DNA of 54,331 nucleotides from Bacillota bacterium (GCA_017577405.1 PIUA01000014.1:1-54331); one strand, 5' to 3'; positions 16,156 to 24,348 are shown, counted from the first letter of the stretch. Notes: generated by a model from the letters alone, not told the origin. Made by a program: numbers and translations.

Positions 16156-18768
16156 GTGACGTCGTTCTCGCGCGAGCGGCGGTGGTCTGTGCTCCCGTTC
16201 ATGGCCGTCCTCGGCCTTCTGGCCGTCCTTCTGCCCCAGGTAGAGGCAACAGGCACCCGGATTCCGACGCCGGCCGAGATCATCGGTTTCGAGCCCGGCA
16301 CCGACCGAACCCTCGTTGACTACGACCAACTGATCAGGTACTACAAGATTCTCGACGGGGCCTCCGACCGGGTGCTCCTGAAGCCGGTCGGGACCAGCAC
16401 CGAGGGCCGCACCCTCTACCTGCTCTTCATCTCGTCTCCCCAGAACTTGATGCGTCTCGATGCCATTCAGGCGGTCCAACAGAGGCTGGCCGATCCGCGC
16501 ACCTTGCCCCCCGACGAGGCCCGCCAGCTCATAACGGACCAACCGGCCGTCGTCTTCATCAACAACGCCATCCACTCGACGGAGATCGCGGCGCCCCACT
16601 TCGCGCTGCAATTGGCCTACCACCTGGCCGCGTCGGACGATCCGGAAACCCTCCGCATCCTTGCGGACGTGGTGCTCCTCATGAACCCCGTCAACAACCC
16701 CGACGGCCATGATCTGGTGGTCCGGTGGTATCGCCAGACCTTGGGCACGCCCTACGAGGGAACCAATCCTCCTGAGCTGTACCAGCACTACGCCGGCCAC
16801 GACAATAACCGGGACTGGTTCATGTTCAACCTCCAAGAAACCCGGGTCTGGGGACCGATCATCTTCCGGGAGTGGCTGCCCAACATCATTTGGGATGTGC
16901 ACCAGATGGGGTCCGGTGGGGCTCGGTTCTTTGTGCCGCCCTTTTTCGACCCGCCCAACCCCGAGATCGATGCCACCATCCTCACCCAGATCACCCTGCT
17001 GGGCGGGGCCATCACCACCCGCCTGGCCGAGAAGGGCCTGACGGGTGTGGTCACCAACGCCATTTACGATCAGTGGTGGCACGGCGGCTTCCGGACCGCG
17101 CCCTACTACCATAATCTGGTGGGCATCCTGACCGAGGCGGCCAGCAGCCGGCTCGCGACCCCCATCGATATCCCGTTCGACGAGCTGGGTGGCCACGCGC
17201 GGGGCTTGCCGACGGCCCAGCAGCGGTACGTCAACTTCCCGCAACCATGGCCGGGCGGTACATGGCGGCTCTCGGACATCATGCGGTACGAGTATGAGAC
17301 GGCCCTGGCCATTCTGGATACGGCCCAGCGCCACCGGGAGCAGTGGCACTGGCTCTTCTACGAGCGGAATCGTCGGGCCGTGGAGCGGGGGTTGGTTGAG
17401 GCGCCGTACGCGTTCATCATCTCCCTGGATCAGCACGATCCTGGGACCGCCCGGTGGCTCCTTGATGTTCTTGCGTTCCAAGGTGTGGAGATCCACATGG
17501 CCACCGAGCCTCTTGTCGTCGACGGGCGTGAGTACCCGGCGGGGAGCACGTATGTCATCCTCGCCGCTCAGCCCAAACGGCCGAACGTCATGGCTCTTTT
17601 GCTGCCCCAGTCCTACCCGCCCCGGTTTCAGTACCCTGGCGGTCCCCCGGAAGCTCCCTATGACATCGCCGGGTGGACCCTTCCCATGCAGATGGGCGTG
17701 CATGTTGACGTGATCCAGGAACCGCTTGACACCTCGAGTCTGGTCCGGGTGGAGACCGTCCCGCCGCTGCGGGGGAGCGTCCGGGGCGAGAAGGCCACCT
17801 TTGGCTACGCCCTCCGCCCGGAGGCCAACGCTGCTGCTGTCGCCCGGAACCGCCTGCTGGCCCTCGGGTACCAGCTCTGGCAGCTGGACGGGGAAGCCAC
17901 CGTCGGTTCGACGGTGCTCCCGCCGGGCACGACCCTCATCCCCCAGAGCGAGCACCTGGACCAGGTGGTAGCCGAGCTCGCCTGGGAGCTGGGGCTGGAC
18001 TTCCTGGCCCTGGAGGCCCAGCCGGTAGCTTCGGCCCGTCGCCTGAACCGGCCTCGAGTCGGACTGTACGAGAGCTGGCAACCCAACATGGACGCCGGCT
18101 GGACCCGCTGGCTGCTCGACACCTTTGAGTTCGAGTACGAAGTGCTCCGCGACGCCGACATTCGCGAGGGTGACCTGGAAACCCGCTTCGACATCGTCAT
18201 CCTGCCGGACCAGTCCGTCAGCGGGATTCTCCAGGGACACCGGCCCGGTGCCTATCCTGAGGAGTATGTGGGCGGTTTGGGTGACGAAGGGTTGCGCGCG
18301 CTGCGTGCCTTCGTCGAGGCCGGTGGCACCCTCCTCCTCTTCGATACGGCCTCCCAGCTGGCTATCGAGCACCTCCAGGTGCCGGTACGCGACGTGCTGG
18401 ATGGCGTGGGCCGGGATCAGTTCTATGTGCCTGGCAGCATCCTCCACCTCCAGGTTGACCCGAGCCACCCGCTCGCGTATGGGATGTCTCCCCGGACCTA
18501 CGCCTACTTCGTCCACAGCCCGGCCTTTGAGGTTCTCGGTGACGCCCGGCCGGTCGCAACATGGCCGGCCGAGGAGGAGCTCCTGGCCTCGGGCTGGCTG
18601 CATGGTGGGGAGCTGATCGCTGGCCGGGCCGCCCTGGTGGCGGCGCCCATCGGTGAGGGCCGGGCCATACTCGTGGGCTTTCGGGCCCAGCACCGGGGAC
18701 AGTCACATGCTACGTTCAAGCTCATCTTCAACGCCATCTTCGATTCAGCCGCGGGAGACAGCGAGTAA
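16156..18768 (+). CDS. Secreted M14-family zinc carboxypeptidase with C-terminal GATase1-like domain
   Basis: The 870-residue protein begins with a signal peptide (hydrophobic stretch FMAVLGLLAVLL). The M14 catalytic residues are visible: zinc ligands H140 and E143 in AIHSTE, a third ligand H249 in DVHQMGS, an arginine in HDNNRDWF and the general base candidate E327 in ILTEAASSR. The C-terminal third (from about residue 635, RVGLYESWQPNMDAG) resembles the GATase1/ThuA-like beta-alpha domain found in large M14 proteins. It probably trims peptides outside the cytoplasm. The GTG at 16156 follows GGAGCGGAGGCGAAG; a GTG at 16126 is an alternative. It stands alone between a terminator and the Mn catalase group. 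Confidence 0.85.
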   Translation: MTSFSRERRWSVLPFMAVLGLLAVLLPQVEATGTRIPTPAEIIGFEPGTDRTLVDYDQLIRYYKILDGASDRVLLKPVGTSTEGRTLYLLFISSPQNLMRLDAIQAVQQRLADPRTLPPDEARQLITDQPAVVFINNAIHSTEIAAPHFALQLAYHLAASDDPETLRILADVVLLMNPVNNPDGHDLVVRWYRQTLGTPYEGTNPPELYQHYAGHDNNRDWFMFNLQETRVWGPIIFREWLPNIIWDVHQMGSGGARFFVPPFFDPPNPEIDATILTQITLLGGAITTRLAEKGLTGVVTNAIYDQWWHGGFRTAPYYHNLVGILTEAASSRLATPIDIPFDELGGHARGLPTAQQRYVNFPQPWPGGTWRLSDIMRYEYETALAILDTAQRHREQWHWLFYERNRRAVERGLVEAPYAFIISLDQHDPGTARWLLDVLAFQGVEIHMATEPLVVDGREYPAGSTYVILAAQPKRPNVMALLLPQSYPPRFQYPGGPPEAPYDIAGWTLPMQMGVHVDVIQEPLDTSSLVRVETVPPLRGSVRGEKATFGYALRPEANAAAVARNRLLALGYQLWQLDGEATVGSTVLPPGTTLIPQSEHLDQVVAELAWELGLDFLALEAQPVASARRLNRPRVGLYESWQPNMDAGWTRWLLDTFEFEYEVLRDADIREGDLETRFDIVILPDQSVSGILQGHRPGAYPEEYVGGLGDEGLRALRAFVEAGGTLLLFDTASQLAIEHLQVPVRDVLDGVGRDQFYVPGSILHLQVDPSHPLAYGMSPRTYAYFVHSPAFEVLGDARPVATWPAEEELLASGWLHGGELIAGRAALVAAPIGEGRAILVGFRAQHRGQSHATFKLIFNAIFDSAAGDSE

Positions 18769-18836
18769 CGGGATCCGTCTGCCGGGAAGCGCCGGCCCGA
18801 AGCAGCCAACGGTGACCAACGCCCCACTCCGCGATG

Positions 18837-18858
18837 AGCGGCGGGCCCGCCCGCCGCT
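18837..18858 (+). terminator. Hairpin behind the M14 peptidase gene
   Basis: AGCGGCGGGC at 18837-18846 pairs with GCCCGCCGCT at 18849-18858, followed by TTGTC. The loop is tight and the T run poor, so termination is plausible but not certain. Confidence 0.45.
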
Positions 18859-18976
18859 TGTCGCGTCTCTCTGGCCAACCCTTCCCAGCGGGAACAGGCG
18901 ATTCCAGCGTAGCGTCCAATCCGGCGCGGTTATGTTACCGCTGGAACCCGATCACGGAAGGAGTGGGAAACCCGCC

Positions 18977-19831
18977 TTGTTCTACCACGTCAAGCGGCTG
19001 CAGTACCACGCCAAGCCCGAAAGACCGGATCCGGTCTACGCCAAGAAGCTCCAGGAGGTCCTCGGCGGGGCCTTCGGCGAGATCACCGTGATGATGCAGT
19101 ACCTCTTCCAGGGGTGGAACTGCCGCGGCCCCGCCAAGTACCGGGATCTGCTCCTTGACGTCGGGACCGAAGAGATGGGCCATGTCGAGATGCTGGCCAC
19201 CATGATCGCCCGCCTCTTGGAAGGCTCGCCGGTGGATCAGGAGGAGGCCGCCCGGCAGAATTCCGCGGTGGGGGCGGTCTTGGGCGGGATGAGCCCCCAG
19301 CACGCCATCGTTTGGGGCCTGGGCGCGAGCCCCAACGACTCCCAGGACTTCCCCTGGACGGCCCGCTACATGGTCGCCAGCGGCAACCTCCTGGCCGACT
19401 TCCGGGCCAACCTGGCCGCCGAGTCCCAAGGGCGCCTGCAGGTGGCCCGTCTCTATGAGATGACCACCGACCCAGGCGTCCGGGACATGCTCGGGTTTCT
19501 GTTGGCCCGCGACACCTACCACCAGCGCCTCTGGGCGGCGGCCATCGAGGAGCTGGAGGCGGAAGGCTACGAGGAGACGCCCGTGCCCAGCGCCTTTCCC
19601 AGGCACCTGGAGCGGGCCGAGAACAACCACCAGTTCTGGAACTTCTCCGAGGGCCGGGAGAGCGCTGAGGGCCGCTGGATGAAGATCGAGGTCGACGGCA
19701 AGCCCATCGAGTATATCGAGAACCCCCAACCTTTGGCCGAGGCGCCTGCGTTGGGGATCGGCCATCCGAAAGTCTACAACACCGTTTCAGACAAGGCCCT
19801 GGTCGGGGCGAGCAACGGTCAGCGAGCCTAA
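18977..19831 (+). CDS. Manganese (non-haem) catalase, CotJC-like
   Basis: The 284-residue product is a manganese catalase of the ferritin-like superfamily: GGAFGEITVMMQYLFQ and GTEEMGHVEM supply the first helix-pair ligands, and NLAAESQGR with ARDTYHQ the second. It dismutates hydrogen peroxide without haem. In spore formers a close relative, CotJC, is a spore-coat protein, and the two coat-type genes behind this one favour that role. I chose the TTG at 18977 because it gives the family N-terminus (M)FYHVKRLQY; a GGAAGGAG lies 13 bases before it, longer than ideal. An ATG at 18932 would add 15 residues that homologues lack. Confidence 0.85.
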   Translation: MFYHVKRLQYHAKPERPDPVYAKKLQEVLGGAFGEITVMMQYLFQGWNCRGPAKYRDLLLDVGTEEMGHVEMLATMIARLLEGSPVDQEEAARQNSAVGAVLGGMSPQHAIVWGLGASPNDSQDFPWTARYMVASGNLLADFRANLAAESQGRLQVARLYEMTTDPGVRDMLGFLLARDTYHQRLWAAAIEELEAEGYEETPVPSAFPRHLERAENNHQFWNFSEGRESAEGRWMKIEVDGKPIEYIENPQPLAEAPALGIGHPKVYNTVSDKALVGASNGQRA

Positions 19832-19875
19832 ACCAGGCGGCCAACCCAAGACGACGTCCGAGGAGGGAAGGTCCC

Positions 19876-20064
19876 ATGGCCAAGCTGAGGGCGCATGAGT
19901 TCCTCCATGTGCAAGAGCACATCCGGAGTGAAGCGGCGGCCGCATCGGCGTACCGCCAGATGGCCGGCCAGTGCCAGGATCCTGAGCTGAAGCAGTTCGT
20001 CGAGGCTCAGGCCCAAGCCGCCGAGAACCTCGTCCAGCAGCTGACGGGCATCTTGCAAGGCTGA
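19876..20064 (+). CDS. Small helical protein, probable spore-coat associated
   Basis: A 62-residue protein predicted to be two amphipathic helices (LHVQEHIRSEAAAASAYRQM and FVEAQAQAAENLVQQLTGIL). It starts 44 bases after the catalase gene with GAGGAGGGAAGGTCCC upstream. Small proteins of this shape accompany CotF-type proteins in Bacillota. I see no catalytic motif. Position between a CotJC-like catalase and a CotF-like gene is the main reason for the call. Confidence 0.6.
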   Translation: MAKLRAHEFLHVQEHIRSEAAAASAYRQMAGQCQDPELKQFVEAQAQAAENLVQQLTGILQG

Positions 20065-20097
20065 CCAGAAGACGAACAGGGAGGAAGGAGGCCAGCG

Positions 20098-20370
20098 ATG
20101 GACGCCATCATCGCCACCAGCGTCAACAGCAGCCTCAAGGCATGTGCCGCCGGCTTCGCCCGGTCCGCGACCGAGTGCAGCTCCCCGCACCTGCGGAACC
20201 TCATGGCCAAGGCAAGCCAGGACGCCATCCGCCGCCAGGAGCAGCTGACGGCCCTGATGGAGCAGCGGGGCTGGTACGTGCCGCCCGAGGCGCGTCAGGA
20301 GGATATCGATCAGATCCTGACCCAGCTCCGGGCCCTGACCGCGCCCGCGCCCGTGGGGGCCCGGGTCTAG
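20098..20370 (+). CDS. Coat F domain (CotF-like) spore coat protein
   Basis: The 90-residue protein has the coat F arrangement: a helical pair with ECSSPHLRNLMAKAS, a QEQLTALMEQRGWYVPPEA turn characteristic of the family, and a final helix. CotF proteins are structural components of the endospore coat, so this gene is the clearest sign that the organism belongs to a spore-forming lineage. It follows the small protein by 33 bases with GGGAGGAAGGAGG upstream, and is the last gene of the three-gene unit, before the 20419 hairpin. Confidence 0.75.
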   Translation: MDAIIATSVNSSLKACAAGFARSATECSSPHLRNLMAKASQDAIRRQEQLTALMEQRGWYVPPEARQEDIDQILTQLRALTAPAPVGARV

Positions 20371-20418
20371 CGGGGCTCGGACGGGTTCAGACGCTGGCGC
20401 GAAGCCCAGGGGAGGGGA

Positions 20419-20452
20419 CGCCCCACCGCCCGCATGTCTGGGCGGTGGGGCG
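20419..20452 (+). terminator. Hairpin terminating the catalase/coat unit
   Basis: A perfect 13-bp stem (CGCCCCACCGCCC at 20419-20431, complement at 20440-20452) with an 8-base loop. No T run follows. The 307-base gap 20371-20677 holds this hairpin and the CRP/FNR-type site at 20610; no gene is credible in it. Confidence 0.6.
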
Positions 20453-20609
20453 CGGTGCATCTGGCTTGGCCCTCAGGCAAAGATGGGGCTTGGCCGCCAG
20501 CTGGCAACGGGTCGGCAGCCCGGGCTCGTGCTGGCGGGCTCTGCGACGCCATGGATGCCGTACCGTTCTGCCCGTTCCGGATCAAGGGAATCAAGATCGA
20601 AGAGGAGAA

Positions 20610-20625
20610 TGTGAAATATATCACA
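20610..20625 (+). promoter_or_regulatory. CRP/FNR-type binding site upstream of AhpD-like gene
   Basis: TGTGAAATATATCACA exactly matches the TGTGA-N6-TCACA consensus of the CRP/FNR family, in an AT-rich patch 53 bases before the ATG of the AhpD-like gene. In Bacillota, Fnr and related regulators use this consensus. It suggests redox, oxygen or nitrosative control of the downstream gene; activation or repression depends on a transcription start that cannot be fixed here. Confidence 0.6.
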
Positions 20626-20677
20626 AGTTACTTCCGCCCGCCGCCCAGGGACGGAAGGCTGGCAAGGAGGTAGGGTG

Positions 20678-21031
20678 ATGAGCACCTCCCAAGACTTCCC
20701 CGCTCTGCGGGAGGACGTCCTCCGCCGTATGGGTGACTTGAGCCAGGCGATCCCCGACACCATGAAGGGCTTCATGGCCATGCACGACGCGGCCGTGAAG
20801 GACGGCGTGCTCTCGGCCAAGGTGAAGGAGCTGATCTCCCTCGGCATCGCCATTGCCGTCCACTGCGAGGGCTGCATCGCTGCCCACGTGTACGACGCGC
20901 TGAAGCACGGCGCCACCCGGGAAGAGATCGCGGAGACGGTGGGCGTGGCCGTGCTCATGGGAGGCGGGCCCGCGACGGTCTACGGTTCCCTCGCCCTGCG
21001 GGCCGCCGACCAGTTCCTGGCCCAGAAGTAG
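20678..21031 (+). CDS. AhpD-like/carboxymuconolactone decarboxylase family protein
   Basis: The 117-residue protein has the AhpD signature: E51, then C63-E-G-C66 and H70 in VHCEGCIAAH, the redox-active CxxC and proton relay. Family members are small alkylhydroperoxidase-like disulfide enzymes or CMD decarboxylases; the CxxCxxxH pattern favours the peroxidase-like group. The ATG at 20678 has an excellent AAGGAGG seven bases upstream, better than the GTG three bases earlier. It sits alone between the coat unit and a convergent fRMsr gene, with a CRP/FNR-type site in front, which fits an oxidative or oxygen-dependent stress role. Confidence 0.8.
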   Translation: MSTSQDFPALREDVLRRMGDLSQAIPDTMKGFMAMHDAAVKDGVLSAKVKELISLGIAIAVHCEGCIAAHVYDALKHGATREEIAETVGVAVLMGGGPATVYGSLALRAADQFLAQK

Positions 21032-21109
21032 GTCCGTCAAGGCGTTCATCCGGAGCAGGCCCGGACCGCCTGACCAAGGGACCTCACCGGGTTCCTCCCG
21101 CGACGGGAA

Positions 21110-21140
21110 GCGGCCCCGACCTCGGCCGGGGCCGCACCCT
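21110..21140. terminator. Hairpin between convergent genes
   Basis: GCGGCCCCG at 21110-21118 pairs with CGGGGCCGC at 21127-21135, with ACCCTGTTTC behind it on the plus strand. It lies in the gap between the AhpD-like gene and the convergent fRMsr gene and could end the plus-strand transcript. Confidence 0.5.
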
Positions 21141-21215
21141 GTTTCAAAGGGAAAAGGGATCACGTCGTCACCGGCTGGAACCTGCCGGTAAGACCAAAAG
21201 TCCGGGGCGCCGGGA

Positions 21216-21716
21216 TCACGCCCCGGGCCGGTGGCCCACCAGACCCTGGGCGGCGGCCAGGGCCCCGAGCCGGTCGCAGAGCTCGGTGAGGAACCGTTCA
21301 TCCTCGGGCCCGAACGCGGCCAGCCGGTCACTATCGATGTCGATCTCGCCGTAGACCTCCTCGCCGTGGCGGATGGGCACCACCAGCTCGGAGCGGGTGC
21401 TCAAGAAGCACTGGAGGTACCGCTCATCCTTGTTGACGTCGGGCACGTTGGCGATCTGGCCCGTTGAGGCGGCCCAGCCGCAGACGCCGGCGTGAAGGGG
21501 AATCTCTACATGCTCTGTCGGCGCTGGCCCGTCCCAAGCCCAGAGCCGCAGGCCCTCCCCTTCCACCATGTAGATCCCCACCCAGGTGTAGTGGGGGTAG
21601 GAGGCCCGAAGGTGGCGGACCACCTCCTCCGCGACCTCCCGAAAGGCCCGCTCGGATGCGGTCAGCTGGTCCACCAGGTCCAACGTGGCTTGAAACTGGG
21701 CACCGATCCCGTTCAT
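21216..21716 (-). CDS. Free methionine-(R)-sulfoxide reductase (GAF domain)
   Basis: The 166-residue product is a single GAF domain of the fRMsr type. The two key cysteines are present: C79 in HAGVCGWAAS and C103 in YLQCFLSTRSELVVP, 24 residues apart as in the Escherichia coli enzyme (C94 and C118); the third, E. coli C84, is not conserved. It reduces free methionine-R-sulfoxide in the cytoplasm using thioredoxin. The ATG at 21716 follows AGGAGGGAGCGC on the minus strand; the frame stays open further upstream without a better start. It is divergent from the flavoprotein gene at 21907 and convergent with the AhpD-like gene, another likely antioxidant. Confidence 0.8.
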   Translation of the reverse strand: MNGIGAQFQATLDLVDQLTASERAFREVAEEVVRHLRASYPHYTWVGIYMVEGEGLRLWAWDGPAPTEHVEIPLHAGVCGWAASTGQIANVPDVNKDERYLQCFLSTRSELVVPIRHGEEVYGEIDIDSDRLAAFGPEDERFLTELCDRLGALAAAQGLVGHRPGA

Positions 21717-21725
21717 GCGCGCTCC

Positions 21726-21880
21726 CTCCTGGGTCCCTTCAAGTTTCGTGTTCGCCACCCGATCCCCTGCATACACCGCTGGAACCCCAAGCGACCCAGG
21801 GCTGCAGGGACCAGGGGAGCCGCGCGGCGGCGAAGAAGACGAATAAGAGCGACGGTTGGTGCCCTTGCGGTGGTACCGCG
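21726..21880 (+). promoter_or_regulatory. Possible T-box-like leader RNA
   Basis: GGTGGTACCGCG at 21869-21880 matches 12 bases of the T-box core (consensus AGGGTGGTACCGCG), 26 bases before the start of the flavoprotein gene. Upstream, CTCCTGGGTCCC (21726-21737) can pair imperfectly with GGGACCAGGGGAG (21807-21819), enclosing an inner CCCTGCA/TGCAGGG stem as an alternative pairing, roughly the size of a stem I. I could not identify a specifier codon or a terminator, so a translational T-box or a chance match remain possible. Confidence 0.35.
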
Positions 21881-21906
21881 AGGGGAGCGGAGAGGGGAGG
21901 ACGACG

Positions 21907-23565
21907 ATGGCGGCAGCGACCGAGCGGTATGACGTGATCGTCGTGGGGAGCGGTGGGGGTGCCCTTACGGGAGCGATTGTGGCGGCCAAGCATGGTCTGA
22001 AGACCCTGATGGTGGAGAAGGGCTCCATGTGGGGCGGCTCCTCCTCCCTCTCGGGAGGCGGCATGTGGATCCCCAACAACCCCGTCTCCCTGGCGGCGGG
22101 CCTGCAGGACAGTTTCGAAGAGGCCCTAACCTACATGGAGACGGTCATCGGCGATGTGGGCCCGGCCAGCTCTCGGGAGCGGAAGGTGGCCTACCTGCAG
22201 AACGGCCCCGAGGTGGTCCGCTTTCTGCAGGGTGAAGGGGTCCAGTTTGTGGCCGCCATGGAGTATCCCGACTATTACCCGGACAAGCCTGGCGGCAAGA
22301 TCGGCCGGTGCATTGAGTACGCCTTCTTCGACCGGCGCAAGCTCGGGGAGCTGGGCAAGAGCATCCGGATGGCGGCCGAGCTGCCCATGCCCTTCCATTC
22401 GGGCGAGGCGCACCACCTGCCCAAGGCCTTCACCACGCCCAAGCACTTCTTCAAGACCGTCGGCATCCTCAGCCGGGCCGCCAAGCGGCTGACAGGGCAG
22501 CAGCTGGTGGGGCTGGGCAACGCCATGGTGGCCCAGCTGATGTGGGTGGCCCTCCGGTACGGGGTCACCCTCTGGCTGAACACCCCCTGCCGGCGGATCC
22601 TGGTGGAAGACGGCCGCGCTGTGGGGATCGAGGTGTTGAAGGACGGCAAGCCCCTGGAGCTCCGAGCCGGCGCGGTGCTTCTCGCCGCCGGCGGGTTTGA
22701 CCACAACGCCGAGATGCGCAAGACGTATCACGGCATCGAGGCGGGCTGGAGCGTCGGCAACCCCGACAACACCGGCGATGTGATCCAGCAGTGCATGGAG
22801 CTGGGGGTGGACATGGCCCTCTTGGACGACGCCTGGTGGGGGGCCGTCTCCATCGAGCCCTCGGGCCAGCCGTACTTCATCCTCTGGGAGCGGTCCATGC
22901 CCCACTCCATCGTGGTGGATCAGCTGGGCCAGCGGTACACCAACGAGTCCGCCTCCTACGTCGACTTCGGCCACGCCATGCTGGAACAGAACCAGAAGAC
23001 AGCTGGCAAGGCCATCCCCTCGTGGCTCATCATGGAGAGCCGCCACCGGAACCGGTACATCTTCGGCATGGCCATGCCCCGCTTCACGCCCAAGGCCTAC
23101 CTGGAGTCGGGCTACTTCATCAAGGCGGACACCCTGGACGAGCTGGCCGACAAGTGCGGAATCAACCGGGAGACCCTGCTGGCCACCGTCGCCCGCTTCA
23201 ACCGGATGGTGGAGAAGGGCGTCGACGAGGACTTCGGGCGGGGCCGCACCGCCTACGACCACTTCTACGGCGATCCGACCTACCCCAACCCGAACCTGGG
23301 GAAGATCGAGCGGGGGCCCTTCTATGCCGTGAAACTCTATCCCGGTGACCTCGGGACCAAGGGCGGCATCCTGACCGACGAATACGCCCGGGTGTTGAAG
23401 GACGGCGTGCCCATCCCCGGCCTCTACGCGACGGGCAACTGCACCGCCTCGGTGATGGGCCGGACCTATCCCGGCCCCGGGGCCACCTTGGGCCCCGCGG
23501 TCACCTTCGGCTACATCGCCGGCAAGGAGATGGTGAAGCTCCTGAAGGGGCACGAGGCGGCGTAG
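21907..23565 (+). CDS. FAD-dependent 3-ketosteroid-dehydrogenase-like flavoprotein
   Basis: The 552-residue protein starts with an FAD-binding Rossmann motif (VVGSGGGALTGA, from residue 12, rather than strict GxGxxG) and ends with FYAVKLYPGDLGTKGG and the block NCTASVMGRTYPGPGATLGP, characteristic of 3-ketosteroid delta-1-dehydrogenases and their relatives in the fumarate-reductase flavoprotein superfamily. Such enzymes insert a double bond next to a ketone and pass electrons to a quinone or other acceptor. No other steroid gene is nearby, so the real substrate may be another cyclic ketone. The ATG follows GAGGGGAGGACGACG. A possible T-box-like leader precedes it. Confidence 0.78.
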   Translation: MAAATERYDVIVVGSGGGALTGAIVAAKHGLKTLMVEKGSMWGGSSSLSGGGMWIPNNPVSLAAGLQDSFEEALTYMETVIGDVGPASSRERKVAYLQNGPEVVRFLQGEGVQFVAAMEYPDYYPDKPGGKIGRCIEYAFFDRRKLGELGKSIRMAAELPMPFHSGEAHHLPKAFTTPKHFFKTVGILSRAAKRLTGQQLVGLGNAMVAQLMWVALRYGVTLWLNTPCRRILVEDGRAVGIEVLKDGKPLELRAGAVLLAAGGFDHNAEMRKTYHGIEAGWSVGNPDNTGDVIQQCMELGVDMALLDDAWWGAVSIEPSGQPYFILWERSMPHSIVVDQLGQRYTNESASYVDFGHAMLEQNQKTAGKAIPSWLIMESRHRNRYIFGMAMPRFTPKAYLESGYFIKADTLDELADKCGINRETLLATVARFNRMVEKGVDEDFGRGRTAYDHFYGDPTYPNPNLGKIERGPFYAVKLYPGDLGTKGGILTDEYARVLKDGVPIPGLYATGNCTASVMGRTYPGPGATLGPAVTFGYIAGKEMVKLLKGHEAA

Positions 23566-23615
23566 GCTCCCGCGGGGTCCCAGGTGGGCGAGACGCCCTA
23601 GGAGTGGACCGTTCC

Positions 23616-23675
23616 CCAAAAAGAGCGGCCAGCGCCCTGGGAAGGATCCGGGGCGCTGGCCGCTGTCTCTGTTTG
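23616..23675. terminator. Strong hairpin behind the flavoprotein gene
   Basis: AGCGGCCAGCGCCC at 23624-23637 pairs perfectly over 14 bp with 23651-23664. Read on the plus strand it is followed by a weak GTCTCTGTTT; read on the minus strand it is followed by CTTTTTGG. It could therefore terminate in both directions. Confidence 0.65.
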
Positions 23676-23765
23676 GTGGGGCTCCCCTCTTGACCTCGCC
23701 GGGCTCCCTGTGCTTGAGTGGGTCTGCGTGCCTCCATCATGGCGAACTGGTGGGAGGGTCGTCGT

Positions 23766-24245
23766 ATGAACGCCCGCTTGCACGAAGCCTTGGCTCTCCG
23801 GGCCCAAGGACGTCTGGACGAGGCCCTCGCGTTGCTCCGTCAGCTCCGGGCCGAAAGGCCGGAGGATGCCCTCCTGGCCCTCCACACCGCCATGACCCAT
23901 GACAGCCTGGGCCAGGAGACGGAGGCCATCCCGCTCTATGAGGAAGCGCTGGCGTTGGGCCTTTCGGGCGACGATCGCCGGGCGGCCCTCCTGGGGTTGG
24001 GCAGCAGCTACCGGTGGGTGGGGCACCTGGAGGCGTCGGAGCGGGTGCTGCGGCAGGGTATGGCCGAGTTCCCCGAGGCCGCTGAATTCCCCGCGTTTCT
24101 CGCCCTCACCCTCCATGATCAGGGCAAGGGGAGCGAGGCCGTTCAGATGCTCCTCACCACCCTCCTTGACACCACGGCCAACGAAGGGCTCAGGCGGTAC
24201 GAGCGGGCCTTGCGCTTCTACGCGGAGCAGCTTCCTCGCTCCTAG
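23766..24245 (+). CDS. Tetratricopeptide-repeat protein
   Basis: A 159-residue cytoplasmic protein made of about four TPR units: LHEALALRAQGRLDEALALL, ALHTAMTHDSLGQETEAIPL, LGLGSSYRWVGHLEASERVL, and FLALTLHDQGKGSEAVQMLL. It resembles the small tetratrico-peptide proteins common in Bacillota, of unknown function but assumed to mediate protein contacts. The ATG at 23766 follows GGGAGGGTC; an in-frame ATG at 23739 is also possible. It stands alone between a hairpin and the convergent cyclase gene, and nothing in the context identifies a partner. Confidence 0.75.
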   Translation: MNARLHEALALRAQGRLDEALALLRQLRAERPEDALLALHTAMTHDSLGQETEAIPLYEEALALGLSGDDRRAALLGLGSSYRWVGHLEASERVLRQGMAEFPEAAEFPAFLALTLHDQGKGSEAVQMLLTTLLDTTANEGLRRYERALRFYAEQLPRS

Positions 24246-24348
24246 GGATCACCAAGGACAGCCGGGTTCGCATCCGCCGGTTCCTCTCCAGGGCCATCTT
24301 GAGGGCGACGTGCTGTCCCTTTTCATCCTTGAACGCGGGTCCGAGCCC

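Noticed and set aside
16072-18693. 873-codon open frame antisense to the M14 peptidase
   Set aside because: Composition is that of a GC-rich shadow frame, and the opposite strand encodes a protein with intact catalytic residues and a signal peptide.
20434-20673. Small open frame in the gap between coat unit and AhpD-like gene
   Set aside because: It overlaps the terminator hairpin and the CRP/FNR-type site, and its composition is unlike a protein.
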